A stretch of DNA of 64,000 nucleotides from Macropodus opercularis (taxonomy: Eukaryota > Chordata > Actinopteri > Anabantiformes > Osphronemidae), in contig CM061097.1 of NCBI GenBank assembly GCA_030770545.1, positions 22,008,501 to 22,072,500 of the forward strand. The letters are read 5' to 3'. The position numbers were made by a program, and so were the translations under genes. Below the pieces are notes generated by a model. The model saw only the letters and a program-made list of their open reading frames with translations. It did not search any database and had not been told where the DNA came from. Shown piece after piece: positions 9,301 to 19,080 of the stretch; the first letter of the stretch is position 1, and every line of letters begins with the position of its first letter.

Positions 9301-10926
9301 CTGTAGTCTAGTATTAGTAGTAGTGTCCTACTAGTGGTAGCTGTAGTCTAGTATTAGTAGTAGTGTCCTACTAGTGGTAGCTGTAGTCTAGTATTAGTAG
9401 TAGTGTCCTACTGGTGGTAGCTGTAGTGTAGTATTAGCAGTAGTGTCCTACTAGTGGTAGCTGTAGTGTAGTATTAGTAGTAGTGTCTTACTAGTGGTAG
9501 CTGTAGTGTAGTATTAGCAGTAGTGTCTTACTAGTGGTAGCTGTAGTGTAGTATTAGCAGTAGTGTCTTACTAGTGGTAGCTGTAGTGTAGTATTAGCAG
9601 TAGTGTCTTACTAGTGGTAGCTGTAGTGTAGTATTAGCAGTAGTGTCTTACTAGTGGTAGCTGTAGTGTAGTATTAGCAGTAGTGTCCTACTAGTGGTAG
9701 CTGTAGTGTAGTATTAGCAGTAGTGTCTTACTAGTGGTAGCTGTAGTGTAGTATTAGCAGTAGTGTCCTACTAGTGGTAGCTGTAGTGTAGTATTAGCAG
9801 TAGTGTCTTACTAGTGGTAGCTGTAGTGTAGTATTAGTAGTAGTGTCCTACTAGTGGTAGCTGTAGTGTAGTATTAGCAGTCGTGTCCTACTAGTGGTAG
9901 CTGTAGTGTAGTATTAGCAGTAGTGTCCTACTAGTGGTAGCTGTAGTGTAGTATTAGCAGTAGTGTCTTACTAGTGGTAGCTGTAGTGTAGTATTAGCAG
10001 TAGTGTCCTACTAGTGGTAGCTGTAGTGTAGTATTAGCAGTAGTGTCCTACTAGTGGTAGCTGTAGTGTAGTATTAGCAGTAGTGTCCTACTAGTGGTAG
10101 CTGTAGTGTAGTATTAGCAGTAGTGTCCTACTAGTGGTAGCTGTAGTGTAGTATTAGCAGTAGTGTCCTACTAGTGGTAGCTGTAGTGTAGTATTAGCAG
10201 TAGTGTCCTACTAGTGGTAGCTGTAGTGTAGTATTAGCAGTAGTGTCCTACTGGTGGTAGCTGTAGTGTAGTATTAGCAGTAGTGTCTTACTAGTGGTAG
10301 CTGTAGTGTAGTATTAGTAGTAGTGTCCTACTAGTGGTAGCTGTAGTGTAGTATTAGCAGTAGTGTCCTACTAGTGGTAGCTGTAGTGTAGTATTAGCAG
10401 TAGTGTCTTACTAGTGGTAGCTGTAGTGTAGTATTAGCAGTAGTGTCTTACTAGTGGTAGCTGTAGTGTAGTATTAGTAGTAGTGTCCTACTAGTGGTAG
10501 CTGTAGTGTAGTATTAGTAGTAGTGTCTTACTAGTGGTAGCTGTAGTGTAGTATTAGTAGTCGTGTCCTACTAGTGGTAGCTGTAGTGTAGTATTAGTAG
10601 TCGTGTCTTACTAGTGGTAGCTGTAGTGTAGTATTAGTAGTCGTGTCTTACTAGTGGTAGCTGTAGTGTAGTATTAGTAGTCGTGTCCTACTAGTGGTAG
10701 CTGTAGTGTAGTATTAGTAGTAGTGTCCTACTAGTGGTAGCTGTAGTGTAGTATTAGTAGTAGTGTCCTACTAGTGGTAGCTGTAGTGTAGTATTAGTAG
10801 TAGTGTCCTACTAGTGGTAGCTGTAGTGTAGTATTAGTAGTAGTGTCCTACTAGTGGTAGCTGTAGTCTAGTATTAGTAGTAGTGTCCTACTAGTGGTAG
10901 CTGTAGTCTAGTATTAGTAGTCGTGT
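9301..10926. repeat. 40-bp minisatellite, about 40.6 copies
   Basis: The unit has two halves, CTGTAGTGTAGTATTAGCAG and TAGTGTCYTACTAGTGGTAG, giving 40 full copies from 9301 to 10900 plus a partial one. No length variants were seen, only substitutions at a few fixed positions: GTG/GTC before TAG, GCAG/GTAG, TAG/TCG and CCTA/CTTA. Each unit contains CTAC-TAGTG-GTAG, a short dyad. The outermost units carry GTCTAG, while interior ones carry GTGTAG. Confidence 0.96.
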
Positions 10927-11825
10927 TGCAACAGCTATACTAGTCTAGCAGTAGCAGTGTTGTCGTAGTAGTATAAGTGTAGTACTCAAAGTAGTTGTTT
11001 AGTATGCATGTAGTAGTATTCAGTGTAGTAGTGTAATGGTTGCGTGGTAGTAGTAGTCTTCGATTAGTGGTAGTATTGTACTAGTGTATTAGTAGGAGTA
11101 GTGTTGTTTTTTGTAGTAGTGTTATCGTAAGAGTGGTGTCGTCATAGTAGCAGTCTAGCAGTAGTATTGTACTAGTATAGTGAAGTAAAGTATAGTATGT
11201 TATAGTGTGTGGGGTAGTGTAGTGGAGTTTGATTTAGTGTAGAGTCATATAGTCTAGTTTGGTTTAGTATAATATTGTACTAGTATTATAATATAATCTG
11301 TACTGTATTGTATACTGTAGTCTAGTGTAGTTTAGCATAGATGTAAGATAGTCTAGTAGAGTGTAGTCTAGTATAGTTTGGAATAGTCTAATGTGTAGTG
11401 TACTGTAATATAGTGTAATATACTCAAGTTGTATTGTAATATAATATATAATTTCGTTTACAATAGTCCAGTGTGGTGTAGTATATCTTAATATAGTATA
11501 TCATTGTGTACTATAGTTTAGTGTAGTGCAACATAGTCTAGTATAGTTTAGAATAGTCTAGCGTACTCTATTATAGTTTAGCATTGTGTAATATAGGCTT
11601 GTATAGCTTAGAATAGTCTAGTGTCTGGTAGTGTAGTATAGTCTAGAGTAGTGTACTTTAGTATATGTAGTATATATATATATATAGGTGTAATATAGTC
11701 TAATGTGGTTTAATGTAGTGTAGTACAGAGCAATATTGTCTAGTGTAGCTAGAATAGTCTAGTGTAATTTGGTGTTGTTTATTATACTGTGGTATAGTGT
11801 AGTATACTGTAATTTAATGTATTAT

Positions 11826-12097
11826 AATCTAATGTACTAAAGTCTGTTATAGTGTAGTTTAATATAGGGTATTATACTGTAGTATAGTGTAGTTTAGTAT
11901 AGTATAGTTTTACTATAATCGAGTGTACTAAAGTCTGTTATGGTGTAGTTTAATATAGGGTATTATACTGTAGTATAGTGTAGTATACTGTAGTTTAATG
12001 TATTATAATCTAATGTACTAAAGTCTGTTATAGTGTAGTTTAATATAGGGTATTATACTGTAGTATAGTGTATGTCTGTGAAGGTTCTCATTCATCC
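11826..12097. repeat. About 91-bp tandem repeat within the TAGTN tract
   Basis: Copies start near 11826, 11917 and 12007 (AATCTAATGTACTAAAGTCTG or AATCGAGTGTACTAAAGTCTG) and continue TTATAGTGTAGTTTAATATAG. A fourth copy start lies at 12857, beyond the inserted retroelement. The third copy is split by that insertion, so the end coordinate includes the inserted element's left edge. Confidence 0.85.
12062..12072. repeat. Target-site duplication, left copy
   Basis: AGTATAGTGTA, 11 bp, directly before the Penelope-like element. The uninterrupted neighbouring repeat (11881-11891) contains this string once in the same position, which supports a true duplication despite the simple sequence. Confidence 0.75.
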
Positions 12098-12147
12098 AGG
12101 TGAAGTTGTCTGAAGGTTGAGTCATGGCAACTGGACTTCTTCTAGTT

Positions 12148-12193
12148 AGTAGAAACGTTTCACCACCTATCCAGGTGGCTTCTTCAGTCTGTG
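12148..12193 (-). ncRNA. Hammerhead-ribozyme-like motif of the Penelope element
   Basis: On the minus strand: CUGAAGA core at 12187-12181, stem II CCACC/GGUGG (12178-12174 with 12167-12163), GAA at 12161-12159, a two-pair stem III AC/GU (12158-12157 with 12056+100, that is 12156-12155), and a cleavage-position U at 12154. Stem I closes with AGA/UCU (12190-12188 with 12053+100, that is 12153-12151). Penelope-like elements are known to carry minimal hammerheads with very short stem III. Here AG rather than a pairing base separates the core from stem II, stem I is short, and U replaces the preferred C, so activity is doubtful. Confidence 0.42.
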
Positions 12194-12349
12194 GGAAGTT
12201 GGTGGAGACCACTAATATATCCTCCAGTTGGGTTTCACTTAACACCTGTGAAGAATGGGCTCGTTATGCGAACAGAGGGGGGTGTGAGGGTAGTGAGTAG
12301 GTGTGAATCCTCAACTACCGTGACTCCTCCTACAACCATTACAGGGTCG

Positions 12350-12820
12350 TTAAGTGTCTCCTTTGTGGGGGACGTGTGAAGTGGCCTTGATCTTCCTGGG
12401 CATAGTTGAAAGGGCAGCATGGTAAATGGGAGACAAATTGTGTCTGAGGCCCCCACCTCTGTTGAGAGAGGGGCTGTTTACCTGGACATGTATGGCTTCT
12501 CTGACGCCTCGTTCAAACCACCTGTCTTCTCTGTCCAGAATGTGAACGTTGTTGTCATCAAATGAGTGGCCTTTGTCTTTTAAGTGGAGATACACGGCAG
12601 ATACTGGTCCTGATGTGTTGTTCCTCCTATGCTGGGCCATCCTCTTGTGTAATGGCTGTTTGGTTTCACCAATGTATAGTTCCGAGCACTCTTCACTGCA
12701 TTGAACTGCATATACTATGTTGCACCTCTTGTGTTTTGGTGTCGGGTCCTTTGGATGTACAAGCTTCTGTCTGAGGGTGTTGGTGGGTTTGAAGTAGACA
12801 GGTATGTTGTAGTTTCTAAA
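12350..12820 (-). pseudogene. Penelope-like GIY-YIG endonuclease domain, 5'-truncated
   Basis: The frame is open from 12820 to the stop at 12350-12352 (156 codons) with no start of its own. It begins RNYNIPVYFKPTNTLRQKLV, continues HPKDPTPKHKRCN, then IVYAVQCSEECSELYIGET (the GIY and YIG strands, here VYAVQC and LYIGET), then KQPLHKRMAQHRR with the helix arginine, GHSFDDNNVHILDREDRWFE, RGVREAIHV with the conserved glutamate, and SLNRGGGLRHNLSP with the conserved asparagine. In Penelope-like retroelements this C-terminal nuclease nicks target DNA to prime reverse transcription. The Cys/His pairs before YIG match the linker zinc-binding motif of these elements. No frameshift is present in the surviving part, so the insertion is fairly young. 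Without the reverse transcriptase it cannot move by itself. Confidence 0.88.
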
Positions 12821-12831
12821 AGTATAGTGTA
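12821..12831. repeat. Target-site duplication, right copy
   Basis: AGTATAGTGTA, identical to 12062-12072. After removing the insertion and one copy, the host 91-bp repeat register is restored (12007 to 12857 minus 759 gives 91). Confidence 0.75.
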
Positions 12832-13267
12832 GTTTAGTATAGTACAGTTTTACTATAATCGAGTGTACTAAAGTCTGTTATAGTGTAGTTTTGATGTAGA
12901 GTAATATTGTTTAGTGTAGTGTAATATGGTCTGTTATAGTCTAGTTTAGTTTAGAGTAATGTAATATAGTGTAGTTTTAGTACAATGTAGTTTAACTTGA
13001 TATACTCTCATATAGTGTAGTTTAGCAAGGTGTAATATATTTTAGTGTAGTAGAGTGTAATATAGGCTAGTAGAGTGTGCTTTATAGTAATATTGTTTAT
13101 TGTGGTGTAATATAGTTTAGTATAGAGAAGTATAATGTTTAGTACAGTGTAGTATAGTCTAATATAGTATAGTGCAGTAGAGTGTAACATGGTCAAGTAG
13201 GTTGTAGTGTAGTTTAGTTTAGAATAGTCCTTATTAATATAATTTAGCATTGTGTAATATACTCTAG

Positions 13268-13380
13268 ATAGGAATTTTATTTATCCCGCAGTGGGGAAAT
13301 TCTGGTGACCCAGCAGCAGCGGACAGACAGTCAGAAAAAAAGTTAATAATTACAAAAAAAATAGTAAATTGTTTGACAAT
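13268..13380 (+). mobile_element. Fragment of a common fish interspersed repeat
   Basis: ATTTTATTTATCCCGCAGTG then GGGAAATTCTGGTGACCCAG CAGCAG, followed by an A-rich end, is non-TAGT sequence inside the TAGTN tract. It resembles the TTTATTGATCCC-GGGGAAATTC motif of abundant teleost retroposon ends. The family is not determined. Confidence 0.5.
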
Positions 13381-14250
13381 TCTAGTGTAGTTTAATGTAG
13401 TGTAATACAGTATAGTTTAGTTTATAATACTTTACTATAATAAATATAGTTTAATTTATTGTAGTCTAGTACAGTTTAGTGTGATATAGTCTAATATAGT
13501 GTAGTAAAGTCAAATATTTTCTAGTCTAGTTTAGAGTAGTGTAATATATTATCGTGTAGTTTAGTATAACGCAGTCTAACTTAATATACTCTAGTATAGT
13601 GTAGTTTAGAATAGTGTCATATATTCTAGTGTAGTTTAGTTTAGTATAATGTAGTTTATTTTATATAATATAGTGAAGTAAAGTATAGTATATTATAGCC
13701 TGTTAAAGTGTAGGTTAGTGGAGTGTACTATAGTGTAATGTGCAATAGTTTATTGAAGTGTAGTGTACCATAGTCTACTATAGTCTAGTAGAATTAGAAT
13801 AATCTAATATAGTGTAGTGTACTGTAGTATATTCTAGTGTAGTTTAATATAGTTTAGTTTACAATAATCCAGTGTGGTGTATCATATCTTAATATAGTTT
13901 AACATTATGTACTATAGTCTAGTATAGTTTAGAATAGTGTAGTTTAGTATATTTTAATATAGTTTAGTATTGTGTAATATAGTCTAGTATAGTTTAGAAT
14001 AGTCTAGTGTATCGTAGATTAGTTTAATGTAGTCTAATTTCATGTAATCCAGTGGAGTAGAGTGTAGTCTAGTATAGTATAGCTTAGTGTGATATAGTCT
14101 AATATAGTGTAGTAAAGTCAAATATTTTCTAGTCTAATTTAGAGTAGTTTATATATATTCTGTTATAATCTAGTTTAGTATAGTGTAGTTTTATTTAATA
14201 TAATATAGTATAGTGAGTTGAGTTCCTCAGGAGACAAAACAGTGTTTCAC

Positions 14251-14610
14251 CAATCATAGGTTTGGTGTTTCAGATGCCTCTGACCTCTAGACCTGACTTC
14301 CTCAGGAGACAGAGCAGTGGTCCACCAGTCGTAGGATTGGTGGTTCAGATACCTCTGACTTCTTGACCTGACTTCCTCGGCAGACAGAACGGTTGTCCAG
14401 CAATCGTAGCATTGGTGGGTCAACTGACTCGGTTCCGTAGGAGACAGGTCAGTCATACAGCAATCATTGAATCGGTGTTTCAATGGAATTTGACTGTGCT
14501 ATTTGTGTTCCACAAGTGACACGGCATTTGTCCAGCAATCGTAGGTTTCGTGATTTCATTGACTATGTCTCTGTGAGTTGAGTTCCTCAGGAGACAAAAC
14601 AGTGTTTCAC
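14251..14610. repeat. Short satellite unit (360 bp) at the array edge
   Basis: Contains subrepeats s1, s7, s8, s9 and one s10; s2-s6 (342 bp) are missing. The end of the first subrepeat (GACAGAGCAGTGGTCCAC) is an s1 head joined to an s6 tail, which marks the exchange point. Confidence 0.88.
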
Positions 14611-15537
14611 CAATCATAGGTTTGGTGTTTCAGATGCCTCTGACCTCTAGACCTGACTTCCTCAGGAGACAGAACAGTTTTCTACCAATCGTAGGATTGG
14701 TGGTTTAATTGAGTCAGTTCCTTAGGAGACAGGTCAATTGTCAGCCATTCATTGAAACACTTGTTCAAATGATTGTTACTGTGTTGTTTGTGTTCCGGAA
14801 GGGACAAAGAATTCGCCCACTTATCGGAGGATAGGTGTTTTTAATAACGCTTTGTTGTTTTTGAGTTTGTCAAGGTACAGAGCAGTCGTCTGTGGTTCCA
14901 TTGACGCCTACTACTTGACCTGAGTTACAGAGGGAGCAGAGCAGTTGTTCTCCAGTCATTGAGTTGGTGGGTGAAATGTCTCTGGCTCTATTCCTTGTGT
15001 TCCTCAGGTTATAGAGCAGTGGTCCACCAGTCGTAGGATTGGTGGTTCAGATACCTCTGACTTCTTGACCTGACTTCCTCGGCAGACAGAACGGTTGTCC
15101 AGCAATCGTAGGTTTGGTGGGTCAACTGACTCGGTTCCGTAGGAGACAGGTCAGTCATAAAGCAATCATTGGATCGGTGTTTCAATTGAATTTGACTGTG
15201 CTATTTGTGTTCCACAAGTGACACGGCATTTGTCCACCAATCGTAGGTTTCGTGATTTCATTGACTATGTCTCTGTGAGTTGAGTTCCTCAGGAGACAAA
15301 ACAGTGTTTCACCAATCGTAGGTTTCGTGATTTCATTGACTATGTCTCTGTGAGTTGAGTTCCTCAGGAGACAAAACAGTGTTTCACCAATCGTAGGTTT
15401 CGTGATTTCATTGACTATGTCTCTGTGAGTTGAGTTCCTCAGGAGACAAAACAGTGTTTCACCAATCGTAGGTTTCGTGATTTCATTGACTATGTCTCTG
15501 TGAGTTGAGTTCCTCAGGAGACAAAACAATGTTTCAC
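14611..15537. repeat. Expanded satellite unit (927 bp) with four s10 copies
   Basis: A standard unit in which the 75-bp CAATCGTAGGTTTCGTGATT subrepeat occurs four times in a row (about 15238-15537) in place of one or two. This gives the 120-codon minus-strand frame at 15182-15544. Confidence 0.92.
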
Positions 15538-18500
15538 CAATCATAGGTTTGGTGTTTCAGATGCCTCTGACCTCTAGACCTGACTTCCTCAGGAGACAGA
15601 ACAGTTTTCTACCAATCGTAGGATTGGTGGTTTAATTGAGTCAGTTCCTTAGGAGACAGGTCAGTTGTCAGCCATTCATTGAAACACTTGTTCAAATGAT
15701 TGTTACTGTGTTGTTTGTGTTCCGGAAGGGACAAAGAATTCGCCCACTTATCGGGGGATAGGTGTTTTTAATAACGCTTTGTTGTTTTTGAGTTTGTCAA
15801 GGTACAGAGCAGTCGTCTGTGGTTCCATTGACGCCTACTACTTGACCTGAGTTACAGAGGGAGCAGAGCAGTTGTTCTCTAGTCATTGAGCTGGTGGGTG
15901 AAATGTCTCTGGCTCTATTCCTTGTGTTCCTCAGGTTATAGAGCAGTGGTCCACCAGTCGTAGGATTGGTGGTTCAGATACCTCTGACTTCTTGACCTGA
16001 CTTCCTCGGCAGACAGAACGGTTGTCCAGCAATCGTAGGTTTGGTGGGTCAACTGACTCGGTTCCGTAGGAGACAGGTCAGTCATAAAGCAATCATTGGA
16101 TCGGTGTTTCAATTGAATTTGACTGTGCTATTTGTGTTCCACAAGTGACACGGCATTTGTCCACCAATCGTAGGTTTCGTGATTTCATTGACTATGTCTC
16201 TGTGAGTTGAGTTCCTCAGGAGACAAAACAGTGTTTCACCAATCGTAGGTTTCGTGATTTCATTGACTATGTCTCTGTGAGTTGAGTTCCTCAGGAGACA
16301 AAACAGTGTTTCACCAATCATAGGTTTGGTGTTTCAGATGCCTCTGACCTCTAGACCTGACTTCCTCAGGAGACAGAACAGTTTTCTACCAATCGTAGGA
16401 TTGGTGGTTTAATTGAGTCAGTTCCTTAGGAGACAGGTCAGTTGTCAGCCATTCATTGAAACACTTGTTCAAATGATTGTTACTGTGTTGTTTGTGTTCC
16501 GGAAGGGACAAAGAATTCGCCCACCTATCGGAGGATAGGTGTTTTTAATAACGCTTTGTTGTTTTTGAGTTTGTCAAGGTACAGAGCAGTCGTCTGTGGT
16601 TCCATTGACGCCTACTACTTGACCTGAGTTACAGAGGGAGCAGAGCAGTTGTTCTCTAGTCATTGAGCTGGTGGGTGAAATGTCTCTGGCTCTATTCCTT
16701 GTGTTCCTCAGGTTATAGAGCAGTGGTCCACCAGTCGTAGGATTGGTGGTTCAGATACCTCTGACTTCTTGACCTGACTTCCTCGGCAGACAGAACGGTT
16801 GTCCAGCAATCGTAGGTTTGGTGGGTCAACTGACTCGGTTCCGTAGGAGACAGGTCAGTCATAAAGCAATCATTGGATCGGTGTTTCAATTGAATTTGAC
16901 TGTGCTATTTGTGTTCCACAAGTGACACGGCATTTGTCCACCAATCGTAGGTTTCGTGATTTCATTGACTATGTCTCTGTGAGTTGAGTTCCTCAGGAGA
17001 CAAAACAGTGTTTCACCAATCGTAGGTTTCGTGATTTCATTGACTATGTCTCTGTGAGTTGAGTTCCTCAGGAGACAAAACAGTGTTTCACCAATCATAG
17101 GTTTGGTGTTTCAGATGCCTCTGACCTCTAGACCTGACTTCCTCAGGAGACAGAACAGTTTTCTACCAATCGTAGGATTGGTGGTTTAATTGAGTCAGTT
17201 CCTTAGGAGACAGGTCAGTTGTCAGCCATTCATTGAAACACTTGTTCAAATGATTGTTACTGTGTTGTTTGTGTTCCGGAAGGGACAAAGAATTCGCCCA
17301 CCTATCGGAGGATAGGTGTTTTTAATAACGCTTTGTTGTTTTTGAGTTTGTCAAGGTACAGAGCAGTCGTCTGTGGTTCCATTGACGCCTACTACTTGAC
17401 CTGAGTTACAGAGGGAGCAGAGCAGTTGTTCTCCAGTCATTGAGTTGGTGGGTGAAATGTCTCTGGCTCTATTCCTTGTGTTCCTCAGGTCATAGAGCAG
17501 TGGTCCACCAGTCGTAGGATTGGTGGTTCAGATACCTCTGACTTCTTGACCTGACTTCCTCGGCAGACAGAACAGTTGTCCAGCAATCGTAGGTTTGGTG
17601 GGTCAACTGACTCGGTTCCGTAGGAGACAGGTCAGTCATAAAGCAATCATTGGATCGGTGTTTCAATTGAATTTGACTGTGCTATTTGTGTTCCACAAGT
17701 GACACGGCATTTGTCCACCAATCGTAGGTTTTGTGATTTCATTGACTATGCATCTGTGAGTTGACTTCCTCAGGAGACAAAACAGTGTTTCACCAATCGT
17801 AGGTTTCGTGATTTCATTGACTATGTCTCTGTGAGTTGAGTTCCTCAGGAGACAAAACAGTGTTTCACCAATCATAGGTTTGGTGTTTCAGATGCCTCTG
17901 ACCTCTAGACCTGACTTCCTCAGGAGACAGAACAGTTTTCTACCAATCGTAGGATTGGTGGTTTAATTGAGTCAGTTCCTTAGGAGACAGGTCAGTTGTC
18001 AGCCATTCATTGAAACACTTGTTCAAATGATTGTTACTGTGTTGTTTGTGTTCCGGAAGGGACAAAGAATTCGCCCACTTATCGGAGGATAGGTGTTTTT
18101 AATAACGCTTTGTTGTTTTTGAGTTTGTCAAGGTACAGAGCAGTCGTCTGTGGTTCCATTGACGCCTACTACTTGACCTGAGTTACAGAGGGAGCAGAGC
18201 AGTTGTTCTCCAGTCATTGAGTTGGTGGGTGAAATGTCTCTGGCTCTATTCCTTGTGTTCCTCAGGTTATAGAGCAGTGGTCCACCAGTCGTAGGATTGG
18301 TGGTTCAGATACCTCTGACTTCTTGACCTGACTTCCTCGGCAGACAGAACGGTTGTCCAGCAATCGTAGGTTTGGTGGGTCAACTGACTCGGTTCCGTAG
18401 GAGACAGGTCAGTCATAAAGCAATCATTGGATCGGTGTTTCAATGGAATTTGACTGTGCTATTTGTGTTCCACAAGTGACACGGCATTTGTCCACCAATC

Positions 18501-18645
18501 GTAGGTTTCGTGATTTCATTGACTATGTCTCTGTGAGTTGAGTTCCTCAGGAGACAAAACAGTGTTTCACCAATCGTAGGTTTCGTGATTTCATTGACTA
18601 TGTCTCTGTGAGTTGAGTTCCTCGGGAGACAAAACAGTGTTTCAC

Positions 18646-19080
18646 CAATCATAGGTTTGGTGTTTCAGATGCCTCTGACCTCTAGACCTGACTTCCTCAG
18701 GAGACAGAGCAGTGGTCCACCAGTCGTAGGATTGGTGGTTCAGATACCTCTGACTTCTTGACCTGACTTCCTCGGCAGGCAGAACGGTTGTCCAGCAATC
18801 GTAGGATTGGTGGGTCAACTGACTCGGTTCCGTAGGAGACAGGTCAGTCATAAAGCAATCATTGGATTGGTGTTTCAATTGAATTTGACTGTGCTATTTG
18901 TGTTCCACAAGTGACACGGCATTTGTCCACCAATCGTAGGTTTCGTGATTTCATTGACTATGTCTCTGTGAGTTGAGTTCCTCAGGAGACAAAACAGTGT
19001 TTCACCAATCGTAGGTTTCGTGATTTCATTGACTATGTCTCTGTGAGTTGAGTTCCTCAGGAGACAAAACAGTGTTTCAC
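18646..19080. repeat. Short satellite unit (435 bp)
   Basis: s1-s7-s8-s9 plus two s10 copies, with the same s1/s6 fusion (GACAGAGCAGTGGTCCAC) as the unit at 14251. The two units therefore probably descend from one exchange event. Confidence 0.88.

Larger units (their letters stand above)
12073..12820 (-). mobile_element. 5'-truncated Penelope-like retroelement
   Basis: A 748-bp insertion lies on the minus strand: endonuclease-coding end at the right, 3' untranslated region with a structured end at the left. The reverse-transcriptase domain is absent, as expected for incomplete target-primed reverse transcription. The left end carries a fish-repeat signature: TTCTCATTCATCCAGGTGAA on the plus strand, then a CCACC/GGTGG hairpin. 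It is flanked by AGTATAGTGTA on both sides. Minus-strand open frames at 12018-12245 and 12235-12456, and the plus-strand one at 12191-12379, lie in its 3' region and are not genes. Confidence 0.85.
10927..14212. repeat. Degenerate TAGTN pentanucleotide low-complexity tract
   Basis: Long AT-rich sequence built from TAGTG/TAGTT/TAGTA/TAGTC blocks with frequent slips, interrupted by the Penelope-like insertion (12073-12820) and a short interspersed-repeat piece (13268-13380). The minus-strand open frame at 13008-13250 is only a Leu/Tyr/Ile/Thr-rich reading of the repeat. No gene is visible. Confidence 0.9.

Noticed and set aside
9301..10926. Telomeric or subtelomeric TTAGGG-type repeat
   Set aside because: The unit is a 40-mer with TAG trinucleotides; no TTAGGG runs are present.
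12191..12774. Plus-strand open frames at 12191-12379 and 12562-12774
   Set aside because: They are antisense to the Penelope-like element, whose minus-strand endonuclease frame is clearly the real one.
13008..13250. Minus-strand 80-codon open frame
   Set aside because: Leu/Tyr/Ile/Thr-rich translation of the TAGTN repeat, with no coding character.
15740..15765. CENP-B box in the satellite
   Set aside because: TTCG and CGGG are present near each other, but nine bases lie between them where the box needs seven with a fixed A; the other copies read CGGA instead of CGGG.
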